Notes under the pieces: model-generated
The model's database searches: none
Seen by the model: the letters and a program-made list of their open reading frames with translations, nothing else
Told to the model about the DNA's origin: nothing
Assembly (NCBI GenBank): GCA_030141605.1
Contig: JAQGDQ010000187.1
Location: 62,001-126,000 of the forward strand
Source of the DNA: Tubiluchus corallicola
Lineage: Eukaryota; Priapulida; Priapulimorpha; Priapulimorphida; Tubiluchidae
DNA: 64,000 nucleotides
Direction: 5' to 3'
Made by a program: the position numbers and the translations under genes
Shown here: positions 25,235-35,966 of the stretch, in pieces
Layout of the letters: the number at the start of each line of letters is the position of its first letter
How positions within the stretch are numbered: position 1 is the first letter of the stretch

Positions 25235-27318
25235 TTAAACTAATAAATAACTCCTTAAGTCATGGAATCTTTCCTAACTGCCTGAAAATAGCCAAAGTCA
25301 CTCCTATCTATAAATCTGATTCTCCACTTAACCCATCCAACTATCGACCAATTCCTAATCTATTAGGAATAGATTAGGAATATCCCTCATCTCAAAAATT
25401 TTTGAAAATGTAATCTGGAAACGCTTAAATAGTTTTTTCGACACAAACAATATTTTATCAAAATTCCAATTTGGATTTAGAAAATCCTTCTCTACAGCCC
25501 TAGCTACTGCAGAATTTACGGAAAACTTACTGCACTGCCTGGACAAAAACTCTGTCACCTGTGCTGTATTTTTAGACCTTTCGCTAGCCTTCGACACAGT
25601 TCAGCACCATATCTTACTTCAGAAACTACAAAACTACGGCATAAGAGGCACAGCCCTGAGTCTTATCAAATCGTACCTCGACAACCGCCAGCAGTTCACC
25701 TGCATGCAGCAAACCCACTCAAGTCAACTCCCAGTGACATGTGGCATTCCGCAAGGGTCTGTTCTTGGCCCTTTGTTCTTCCTCATCTACATTAACAACT
25801 TGCCTCTTTGTTCTAACTTAAACACTCGACTCTTCGCCGATAACACATGTTTCTTTCTATCAGACACCAATTTACAGTCTCTCCAAAATCGAACTAATTC
25901 TGAATTACTAAAAGTCAATAATTGGATGTTAGCCAACAGCCTGTCAGTAAATTTAGCAAAAACCAAGTACATGTTAATTGGAAGGAACATATCACAAAAT
26001 GAGAAATTGGGCTTTAATTTAAAAATAGGTAACCATGATTTAGTTCAAACCAACTGCATTAAGTACCTTGGCCTTCAAATTGATAGTAATATAAAATGGA
26101 AAACTCATATTAATACTATAACAACAAAACTAAGTAAGACTGCAGGTGTATTTGCAAAACTACGTCACTTTATTAATATGACAATCCTCATAATGATATA
26201 TTATGCTTTAGTGTATCCATACTTACAGTACTGTGTGCTGTGCTGGGGAAAAACTAAGCAATGTATACTACAACCACTTACCACCTTACAAAACAAAATT
26301 GTTAAATTAATTACATTCTCTCATTACAAAGCACATGCTACACCTTCGTATAAACAGTTAGATATACTAAAAGTTTGCGATATATACAGTTTGGAACTCT
26401 TTAACTTTATGCACAAGTACAAAACAGGCACTTTGCCAGGTTTATATAAGAACTATTTTTTAAAAATAAACGAAGTCCATTCATACTCCACGAGATCCTC
26501 AAAAAAAGGTTTCTACTTTCAAAATAGGTACAAGACTCAGTATGGATATGGCTTGAATTCTCTACACCATAATGGTGTCAAACTTTTTAATAGTCTCCCT
26601 CATGAAATCTTAGCTTGCCAAACATTGCACACTGCAGTTAAAAAATTTCGCCTCTATTTAATCGACAACTATTCAGTTAATTAATGGATTTAGGAAAAAA
26701 ATTTTTTTAATCTTAGTTTCGAATTTATCTCTTAGTTATCTTTCGGTCCGACATCTGTTTCACTGAATATTCACATAGTCTAGGAAAAAAGATTCAGCAT
26801 TATCCTTATTGTTTATCGCTGACCTACTTTAATTATTTTTACTGGAGTTATATTTTGCTCAATGTATCTGTAATTTGCGAAACTTCAATATTGCTTTAGT
26901 TTTTTTTTTGTTTTTTATATTGTTTATTATTTTGGGTTGAGTTCTTGATTTATATGTAATTATTAGTTTTGTTTTTGATGAGTTTAAATTTTCCGTTTTG
27001 TTTGCTAATTTAAATCTTGCCTCTTCTCATAGCCAAACTTATTTACTGTCTCTAAATTTAAACTTATTTGAACTTGTTGCCTCATTTATTTTTATTTATT
27101 TTTATTTATTTTGTTAAGTTGCTTATTATTTTCATTTGTACATACCTCACTTGACAGGTCATTTAATTTCCTTTAGTTTGGATAGGGGTGGTTGACTTGG
27201 TGACCCTTGGTCTTTTCGCCACCCCGTCTCTTTTCTGACTTTTTTTTAGTTTTTACCTTTTGTTTATGCTTATTATGTAAAATTCAGAGACAAATAAATT
27301 TTTTACTTACTTACTTAC
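25235..27318 (+). mobile_element. 5'-truncated CR1/Jockey-like LINE with inactive reverse transcriptase
   Basis: Reading begins with the reverse transcriptase motif [15 protein letters not shown] and SNYRPI, then FQFGFRKSFST, AVFLDLSLAFDTVQH, GIPQGSVLGPLFFLIYINNL and the catalytic box region RLFADNTCFF. The second Asp of the usual FADD is Asn, so the active site is broken. A short duplicated palindromic insertion at about 25352-25380 brings a stop and a frame shift. The 25704-26684 stretch is an uninterrupted 326-codon frame. The 3' UTR ends in an ACTT tandem repeat at 27300-27318, a CR1-like tail. Confidence 0.85.
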
Positions 27319-27559
27319 TAATGTTATGGTTATATTAATGACGCTAATAATAGAGATGATGTTATTGTAAAAAAATACATTTTCAAATTGTCGAGGACTA
27401 TCCATCATTATTACTAAAGTTACTCCGCACACTACACTAATATTTGGCGAATTAAACACTTCATTTTGCATATTTCGTTTCATTGTAATTGGGTGAAGTA
27501 CTTGCAATTGTACTGTGTGCTGCACAGTTTCGCAGGCGGACATTACCTCAGTTTACATA

Positions 27560-29815
27560 GTGAAAGTACACGAAATTATAGGCCTGTATCAATTATTTCT
27601 GCTATTAGGCAGTGCTTAAAAAGTCGTATTGAACAATTAATCGATTACTGGTATCACAACAACTCTGTTTTTGAGTTTCAACATGGTTTTATGCGAACTA
27701 GATCAACAGAAATGCATCTATTATTATATATTGTTGATTGGACTTGTCTAATTGACAACATGGATGGGGTCGATATTATTTGCTGCCGATTTCTTAAAAG
27801 CCCTCGATAATGTTTCATATAAAAAGTTGATTGATAAGTCAAAATCTCAGTTTCATATTACTGGGGAGCTACTTACATGGCTTCAATCGTATACAAAGAG
27901 ATGAAGAGTTTTCAGCTTTTCTGATTACTCACATGTAATATCAGGTGTGCTGCAGGCCTGGGTACTTGGGCCAGTCTTGTTCTTGTTTATTAACGATGTA
28001 ATTGAATCGTGCATCCTTCCAACATAAATTTTTGCTGATGATGCCAAGTTTTATTCAGGTAGAAAAAGCTGTGTACAACTCCAACAATCTGTAACCAAGT
28101 TCAAAAGCCAGTCAAACAATTGGCAGTGTACTCTGCATTAATTGATGATGACATCGAATGTTGGGTGGATTCCATTGCCTTTCCGTCTGTCTCCACATAC
28201 TGAGACTTAGGGGTTTTAATCGACTCCAAACTTTTGTTTAAAGAACACGTGGTTAATGTTATCAAAAGGGCTTATTTTCTGACTGATGTTTTGTTTAAGA
28301 GTTTTGTTCTTCGTGATGTTGTTACTTTAACTTAGGCATATTGTGTTTATGTTTGCCCAATTCTTGAATACTGTTCCACTGTTTAGAACTCTTTCATTAA
28401 TGTCAAGTGCCTTCAGGTTTATATAGGTTCAACTGATAGACTAGAATTAGTCATGAGAGCAGGGATGGTCGATCCCGATTATACAATCAGCGATTGGGCC
28501 TGATCTTAGGCGCTTCTCGATTGTCTAACATAGGGTGATCATCCCCGAAACGTAAAAAATCGGGACACACTTAACTGACCAACTTTGTTCAAAAAGTATA
28601 TTCAATACACCTAACACTAAACTTCACTTTCAGTTATGTTGTTAAATTACTTTTAAGTGTATTTAAAGTAAAAATTTTCCACCTTCTATTGCATTAGCAA
28701 GACAAATTTCCAATTCATAAAGCACGAAAGATGCCGTGTTTAATATTTACATCAGGTAATCTCACATGTCACAGCAATTGGTTTATGTCATAAAACTTCA
28801 CTACGGTGTACATACATAGCCATGTATGTTTACAGAAAGTGTTTAAATTAATCAGACATAAAAGACTTTCAACAAACTCTTTAAAGATGACTTACGATAA
28901 CTAATCTTTTTGTGATTGTTAATTTAGTTAACAGAAAACCTGGAAAGAGTATGCCTATGCATATGCACTTTTCTAGTTAAATTAATTTGAAGTTAACTGA
29001 AGAACTTCTAGTGGCAAATTAAGCTGAGAGCAAATACATACCTAAAATAATAATAAGCAAACAAATGAAACTATAGTTTTAAGTAATCGCATGTGGTATC
29101 TCATGCTATAGTAACTTATAGAAGGATCGGGAATAATCGGCAATTGGGTATGATCTGACATCAGGATTGAGTGGACAGCAATAATCGGGATCGGATCCGT
29201 ATTTTCTATGATTGGCCATCCCTGACTGAGAGTATTCTCTTGCCAGTTGCTCCTCCAATCGTCTAGGATAGGGTACTCATACAGTCATAGGCCTGAAATT
29301 TTCAAACCTGAATATTTAGAGTGTGGACTTTTGAAAGCAGACTTGATTCTACTTTTGTATACACTGAAATATTTGAATTTGATAGATATTAATGCATTTA
29401 ACAATTGTTTCGCTTTTAGCAGCAACTGTGCCCGAGGCCATGCATACAAATTATTCCTGCCATGTTTTTGCAAATTTTAAGACAAAATAGTTTTTCGTAT
29501 GTACAATATCCTTCCGGAATGTACTGCCAGAAGCTGTTCAGTCAAGCTCACTTAAAGCTTTCAAATCTGCGTTAGAAGATGTGATTTTAATAACAAGTTG
29601 AAAATATTTCGTTGATTTATGGGGTATTTTATTGGCACTATATTTTTTCTTAACCCACTATGTAGAAATTACTTTTTTATGTTAAAAGGTTTTTGTGTCA
29701 GAGTTTTCATTGGTATGTTTAGGTTATGGTTTTTCCAGTTTTCTTTTTTTGCGAGTAACCCTTTAATGTTTTCTACACTGTATAGTATTAAAATTTGCTT
29801 TCAACATTAAAAAGC
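27560..29815 (+). pseudogene. Second decayed CR1-like LINE, split by a hAT insertion
   Basis: Fragments of a reverse transcriptase in several frames: NYRPVSIISAI, FQHGFMRTRSTEMHLL, then after frame changes LGPVLFLFINDV and IFADDAKFY (about 27960-28060), and C-terminal pieces after 29233 including FRNVLPEAVQSSSLKAFKSA, the usual end of CR1-type ORF2. The 28460-29224 hAT element interrupts it. Many stops; not functional. It ends about 100 bases before the MRPL53 exon. Confidence 0.7.
28460..29224. mobile_element. Non-autonomous hAT element (765 bp) nested in a LINE
   Basis: The termini CAGGGATGGTCGATC and (reverse complement of the right end) CAGGGATGGCCAATC match at 13 of 15. The flanks CATGAGAG (28452-28459) and ACTGAGAG (29225-29232) agree at 6 of 8, an eroded 8-bp hAT duplication. 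The ends are rich in GATCGG/CGATCC motifs. No transposase reading frame. Removing it restores continuity of the host LINE. Confidence 0.75.
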
Positions 29816-29910
29816 AGATATGTTATATCTGACTTCTCAGCAAGGTGGTTGGTACTTTCAGGTTGAGGTTTTTTAACTAGAATTACTGTTATACAGATAA
29901 TAATTAATTT

Positions 29911-29975
29911 TGGTTTCTTTCAGTGTCACCTGTTAATTTCACTTGCTTTTGTCTACTACGTTGAATTCGAAATTC
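29911..29975 (+). promoter_or_regulatory. Splice acceptor ahead of MRPL53
   Basis: A pyrimidine-rich tract ending TTTCTTTCAG at 29923 leaves a UTR of 52 bases before the ATG at 29976. The sequence immediately upstream is LINE, so the 5' exon or promoter is either far upstream (beyond about 27.5 kb) or the site accepts a spliced leader. Confidence 0.4.
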
Positions 29976-30329
29976 ATGGCAGCAGCAAGAGCTGTAACTC
30001 TTCGAAAATTACGGGAAGCATGTCGCTTAAAAACCGTTAAAAGCATAACATTTAGTTTTGATCCATTTACCCCAAATGTTCGATCATGTAGAGAAGTTTT
30101 GAGTATACTAGGCTCAAAAAACGTCCGTTCAACAAACGAAAAATGTCGTGTGAAAACTAAAGTACAGAGTGACTGGTCAGAGCCATTGTTTGATGTTGAA
30201 TTCGATGATAGTTCAAAAGTTGTATTTAAAACTGAGAACTTGACAACAGTTGAGCTGATGACATTATTCAATAAAGTGATTGCAGGCAAAGTGAATCAAG
30301 CAGCACCAGGTGAAGGAAAAAAGATCTGA
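29976..30329 (+). CDS. MRPL53: MRPL53, large-subunit mitochondrial ribosomal protein mL53
   Basis: An intronless 117-residue protein; vertebrate L53 is about 112. Family landmarks are in order: the KTVKSITFSFDPF...NV segment, the central NVRSTNEKCRVKTKV (vertebrate KVRSTNLNC), SEPLFDVEFDD, and the C-terminal helix LTTVELMTLFNKVI. mL53 is a thioredoxin-like subunit of the mitochondrial large ribosomal subunit. The ATG at 29976 was chosen because it begins the Ala/Arg-rich MAAARAV typical of a mitochondrial leader; the upstream codons in frame lack an ATG. A poly(A) signal AATAAA lies at 30377-30382, less than 50 bases after the stop. Confidence 0.92.
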   Translation: MAAARAVTLRKLREACRLKTVKSITFSFDPFTPNVRSCREVLSILGSKNVRSTNEKCRVKTKVQSDWSEPLFDVEFDDSSKVVFKTENLTTVELMTLFNKVIAGKVNQAAPGEGKKI

Positions 30330-31273
30330 TTTAAGTACATGGTAAGTCAATCACTGTATAGCCAGATCTTTTTATAAATAAAACATCTAAGATCTTGCCC
30401 AAAAAGGAATCGATTATTCCTGGTTAAGCCTTTTGGAATTTCAGGCATCTTGGGCTGATTTTAGGTGTAATGTACACCTGGCTACTAACATTAGGATATC
30501 CTAATTTTTTTCAACATTAATTTTCATGTAATTTTTATCACATAACCTGCTTTCTGTATTCACGTGGTATATAGAAGCATTTTATTTATACGTGTATAAC
30601 ACGTATATTGAGTTGCAACCAGTGAGGATGCATTAGATTGGTTTAGATCATAAAAATAGTGAGCATACATGTTAATGTTGGCCAATGTTGTGAGAACTAT
30701 AAATGTAAGAGTGCTATTGTAAATAAGTACGGCATTGAATTATAGTTATATATAAAATTCTACAATATTATTTGTAAAACAATTATTGTAAATGAGTACG
30801 TTTTGAAAACACGCTAGCTTTCATTGTCAGATACAGTATGAAGATGAAAAGTAGGATATTTTCAAGACGTTATTGTTTTCATTAATTTTTTTTATAAATA
30901 GTGCTGTAGGATTCCTTAAGAAAAGAAGTTCACTGTCCTGAAATACAGTATTTCTTTTCGAGTCCATTTTATTTTTTCTTTATTCTGAGTTTTAAGCCAT
31001 GATTTTCGCAGTAGTTTATTTTTTGTTTTCCGGAATTTATGATGATGTGAACTTCAATTAGTGCTGATCTCAGCTGCCCGCATCTTGAGCAAAACTAAGA
31101 ATTATGTTTTAAGTGAGTTACATATACCTTATGAAATACTTTTGGGTTTCACACTATAAAATGTTATACTTGTAATAATCTTTATGTAAAAATTTTGATT
31201 TTAACTGTCATGCAGTTAGGCTAGTATGTATGTGTAGTTTAAAAGTCCATATTTTGTGCAGATTTTTTTTCAG
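30330..31273. other. Intergenic between MRPL53 and NDUFAF5
   Basis: The MRPL53 poly(A) signal (AATAAA, 30377-30382) is followed by about 900 bases with no coding signal or repeat that I can recognise. A long pyrimidine tract, TTTTTTTTCAG, ends at 31273 and acts as an acceptor 23 bases before the NDUFAF5 ATG. Confidence 0.5.
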
Positions 31274-31296
31274 ATCTTGTGCTACATGTTAGAAGA

Positions 31297-34200
31297 ATGT
31301 CAAGAATTATTTGTAAATCTAGAAGCCTGCTCAAAGAAGGTACCTGTACCTTTGTCATGCCTACACGTGAAACGAAATACAGCCAAAAAGTTAGTCGACA
31401 TTACTCATTACCAGCAGACGTCACAATGAACGTTTTTGACAGAAAAGCTAAGCGACTACAAAAAGATCGATCAGCGATGATGGATGACTGGAAAGTTTAC
31501 GATTATATAAAAGTTAGTAAGTTGTTCTTTGTATTAATGTACAGTCAAACTTCTTTATACTGCTTACTTTAGGACCAGGAAAAATTTGGCATTATAACAT
31601 GGTGTGTTAAATTTTGCCATAGACAAATCACACAACAGTCATACAAGTGACAAGTCAGACAAGACAGGTGAGAGTCCTCCATTGTCACTTTAAAGGCTAA
31701 TGAATTAAAAGAGAATTACTGAGTTAATCATTTGTGTGAATTAATGACTCACTCAAAATCAACCAACTTTATTAACAAATTTTGTCTACATCATAAACAA
31801 CTCATATAGTGATTGTACTCGTCTATATATTGGACTGTAGGTCTACTACTCCATTAAACATGTATATGCAAAATGTCTAGTCATAACTACAAATTTAGAA
31901 CAGTAGCTGCAAATACATTTAAAGCAACACAGTGTTACAAAAACAACTTAAATGATTTTGGTATTTCAAATAAATATGTAATTTTTGACTTGTTTGCTAA
32001 TGTTAGTTCATTCAACTTCACTTGTAGTTTCTTCTTCATCTTTCTTTACATTTTTAACGTGTCCAGAATTTCTACATCATCTAAAATGGCCGTGGCTTCA
32101 GCATTCTTGTCAACATCAATAAATTCCTCGTTACTCATCAAAACTGTGTTGCCAATCTTTCAAACCCATATTTGCTTTGTTAGTAAAGTGCTGGCTTGAA
32201 TGCTGCTACCAGCTTGATCACTGTAATCTTGCTTTCTGCTATTGTAATTGTAGTAGGTGTAACTGCACCCCATGCACATTTGGCAAAACAAATTGTGTCC
32301 CCAAGTAACCCTACTGCGGGGCAGTTTTCGTTGATTGCATCCACTAGATGCTGTACCTGTAACTGCTGGTATTTCCTTTTAAGGTTTTGTATGACCCCAG
32401 CATCCATTGGCCATATAACTGCTGTTGTGGTGGGTAGCAGGAAACGTATCTTAACAATGCTCGAACAACTTTACCTTTTGTATTGTGCATTGTTCAGAAG
32501 TTTCTTAATGTTTTGGTGCTATTTCTTCATTAAGGCATTAAAGTTTTTCATCCACTCAAGAAAAACAAGTCCTGTCATCCAGGCTTTAGTGTTAGAGAAA
32601 ACAAGCTCACTTTGAGGTTTTTTAAATACTTTGGTTGTTTACTTTTTGCCTGTGACCATTTTCTCACTGCCATCGGCATTTCTGTAATATGATTCTAGTT
32701 TTTGCTTTCTTGTTCCTTTTACAAACTCATCTGTAGTTAGCAATCGATCTGCTAATATTCCACAAAAGGGTCCCATTTCATCTGTATTTGAAAACATGTC
32801 CCGGAGAATAGTTTTCCAGAACTTCACTTGCTTTGTGGATGTTGCCAGTTACTTAAACTGGTACCTTCGCCAGCACTTTAAAACGAGAAATCCAGCCATT
32901 CGAGTATTGAATGTTTGGATCAACACCAATCACCAAAAAACATTGCATTGCTTCTCAGCATTTTTTGGGTAACTGCAATGTTTTTTGGCACGTGCAGATG
33001 AAAAAGTACAAAAACAAGACTCTCTATCTCATTGTGATGTGCAGGTTTGAACTTTTCTGCAGACAATTCAGATTTTTCTATAGAGAGCCACTTGCAGTGT
33101 TCAAAATATCACCAATAGTCCTCCCCGTAGGCTTATTCCATAATGTGAAAAATGGCCAGCAATTACTTGCTGCGATTTGCTTGGATGTTTCCTAGAAAAC
33201 AAGCAAATCTCACACTTCTCTTTGGTAAAAAGAGAGCCACAGGTTTTCTTGTCAGTTGTCATTATGATTGCATGTGACAGTGATGCTATTTAGATTGATA
33301 ACGTGCATTATTTTATACATCACGTAACGTCTGGCCAGTGTCAGTGACTCAACGGAGCGTAGAGCAGCCCTGTACAGGTGGTGTTTATATCCAGAAGCCG
33401 CTGGCACTAGTTGAGACTGCTGGCTGCATTTTTCCCCAAATGAACTTACGTATTAATTCGCCTGGTGGGGAAGGCACAAAGGGGGTGTAATGAGGTTTGA
33501 CTGTACATGTATTGTTAATAATAAGCCAATAATATGAAAATTAGAAATAAAATGTATACACAATATCAATCCTCATGATCAAAATTTACATATATTTAAA
33601 AGTTAGTAAATATTTTTTTCTTAATAATCTGTTAATTATAACTAAATAGAATCAAGGTCATGATGCTGTATAGGTTAGTATAAAAGTCATTTCTGGGAGC
33701 CTCTGTCAGCAAATGGTCTTTTAATTAGTGATATTATTTCAACTTCAGAGTAGCTTTTGTAATGTAATGCTGTCAACAGTCAACTTGATGAAATTTGGAA
33801 CGTTTTGCTTACGGTAGACCACATCAAAGTCTTCCTCATTTCTCATATGGTACAATAATTGCATCTAATACAGGTTGTAGACTGTGTACAGTATCTAACC
33901 TTTGTATTGCACCAAAAGTCAGGAAAAAATTGAAAGCCTTAAAAGAAAATGTTTAAGTGTAGATTTTACATTAATATCAAGGGACACAATAAATTACCAC
34001 ATTTAGAAAAATCAAAGATTTTATGTGCATAGTTAATAGTGTACAGAAGATGACAAGTGCTTCTATGTCATATATTGTGATGTCATAGCGTGTAACAAAT
34101 GCATGTATCACTTAACTTTCTCCATTGTGCAGTGTAACTTGGCCGCTATATATGAAGTTTGGTGAAATGGGTCCATTTGACAAGGTGCAGGTTGAATATT

Positions 34201-35319
34201 TGTTCAAAGTACTGCACTTTTCTCGTGTTGTAGCACTATTGGTAGCATTTATTACTAGACAATTAACTTCATATAGTATTTAAAATACAGTAAGTAAGAT
34301 GAGACGTCTAAATTGTCAGTTACTTAATAGCACTCTTAAAAATGTACACTTTCTGGTTGTATTTCTCCCATACTTGGTAGCTCTTTTGAATACTTGGTAT
34401 CTCCTAGTAAGGGCATGGTTTCATGTACAAAGCGTGTAATCCATACAGTTTGAATCAGTAATTTCTGTTAATATTTCAGGAGGAAATAGGTTGGCGTGTT
34501 GCAGACAGAATTCATGACATTAAACGCAAGTTTGACCTAGCTATTGAGCTCGGTTGCGGACGCGGTTACATTGGAAGGCATGTAACCCAGGAAAGTGCTG
34601 GAATATTACTACAGTGTGACATGTCTGAAAAATTACTATACCAGTGTTACCCATCTGAAGACAATGTCATGACTTGTCAAGCTGTGGTGGACGAGGAATT
34701 TCTACCGTTTAGGGAAAACTCTATTGACTTGTTCGTTTCTAGTCTCAGCTTACATTGGGTAAATGATTTGCCCGGGTGCTTTTGTCAGATTTTTAATTCA
34801 CTAAAGAATGATGGAGCATTTATTGCTGCAATGTTCGGCGGTGAAACGTTATACGAACTGAGGTGCTCTTTGCAACAAGCTGAAATGGAAAGAGAAGGCG
34901 GACTTTCGACTCACATTTCCCCATTCATAGAAGCATCTGATCTTGGCATGCTTCTTAATCGGGCAGGATATAAGTTAATAACTCTTGACGTAGATGAACT
35001 AACAGTTAATTATCCATCAATGTTTGAACTCATGCAGGATTTGAAGGGAATGGGCGAAAACAATGCATCGTGGAGGCGGCCTCTTCGCTTGAAACGTGAC
35101 ACAATGTTTGCTGCTGGTGCCATCTATCAAGAGCTTTATGGTAATAAAGATGGAAGTGTTCCGGCTACATTTCAGATCTTACATCTCATAGGGTGGAAAC
35201 CAGACAAGTCTCAACCACAACCAGTAGCAAGAGGTTCTCAAGATGTCTCTTTAAAAGATTTAGATAAACTTGATCAGTTAAGACCAGATGTTTTTAAAGA
35301 TGAACGTAAACCATCTTGA
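31297..35319 (+). CDS. NDUFAF5: NDUFAF5, complex I assembly factor 5 (arginine hydroxylase, methyltransferase fold)
   Basis: Two exons, 31297-31512 and 34480-35319, join in phase 0 at YDYIK/EEIGWRVADRI, matching vertebrate KFDYLK-EEVG. The product is 351 residues (human about 345). Residues 1-45 are basic and Ser-rich, a likely mitochondrial targeting peptide. The fold starts at MNVFDRKAKRLQKDRSA; the SAM-binding motif is LAIELGCGRGYIGRH; further signatures are ADEEFLPF-like DEEFLPFRENSIDLFVSS, LSLHWVNDLPGC, AAMFGGETLYELRCSLQQAE, EREGGLSTHISPF and DGSVPATFQI. In animals NDUFAF5 hydroxylates an Arg of NDUFS7 in the matrix early in complex I assembly. A poly(A) signal is at 35440-35445. The intron carries an antisense Tigger-like element. 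Confidence 0.95.
31542..33503 (-). mobile_element. Dead Tigger/pogo-like DNA transposon in the NDUFAF5 intron
   Basis: Complete element of 1962 bases with TA duplications at 31540-31541 and 33504-33505. TIRs begin CAGTCAAACTTC (left) and CAGTCAAACCTC (right end, reverse complement) and stay similar for about 20 bases. The minus strand encodes scattered transposase pieces: a CENP-B-like helix-turn-helix (CEICLFSRKHPSKSQQ, GRTIGDILNTASGSL) near 33200-33080, the DDE start NTDEMGPF with NADGSEK near 32780-32660, then LLPTTTAVIWPMDAGVIQNL and CAWGAVTPTTI near 32430-32230. Stops and frame shifts break it, and the usual LxDNxPxH segment reads LLNNAQ, so the second catalytic Asp looks lost. Confidence 0.85.
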
Positions 35320-35439
35320 GAAATTCGCACAAACCTCCATGCGCTCTTCATAGATGTGCATAGAGAGTGGTTGCTTAAATATAACATTTGCGTATATTTT
35401 TGTAAGCAGTAGTTGAAACACTTCATATTTTCGAGTTGA

Positions 35440-35445
35440 AATAAA
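35440..35445 (+). terminator. Poly(A) signal of NDUFAF5
   Basis: AATAAA about 120 bases after the stop. The next 520 bases to the ZC3H14 stop hold no gene; the two genes converge here. Confidence 0.6.
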
Positions 35446-35966
35446 AGGTGCTTTTCCATAATATATGAATGACACCATGACGAGTCACGTATTTTTGACG
35501 TACCTTCTTGTAGGCATAGCAGTTTACAAGGCTTCAGAAACAGGGTTCCTACAAAAGGCCATTATTTGTTATATTAGCACAAATGCCTAAACAGTTGAAA
35601 ATATCCAGTTAAAAATTTTAAAATAGTTACTTTTGGTGTTAGATTGTTATCTCTATAACAAAACTGGAAAGCCTTTAAAGAACTTTGCTAAACTAGCAGG
35701 GTAATTGCCACTTTTATGAGTTAAATTGTACTTTCTGTTGTTGCTTGCTTGTCAATGACATTCTTATGTTGAGGAGGGCCTTTGATAATCCCAATAACCA
35801 TGGTATTTCAAGAATCTAGTAGCTCGGACACTACTTGGGTCGAAGACACTGAGCAACAAGTGATGTTTAAATATTTCTGTAACATGGCAAGATCTGTTAA
35901 ATAAACAAAATGCACATCAAAATAGTAAGTTCACTGCATTTTATTGAAGTTTTACACAATCATTTC

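Noticed and set aside
31873-32615. Plus-strand frames in the NDUFAF5 intron
   Set aside because: They overlap the minus-strand Tigger transposase remnants, which match a known family.
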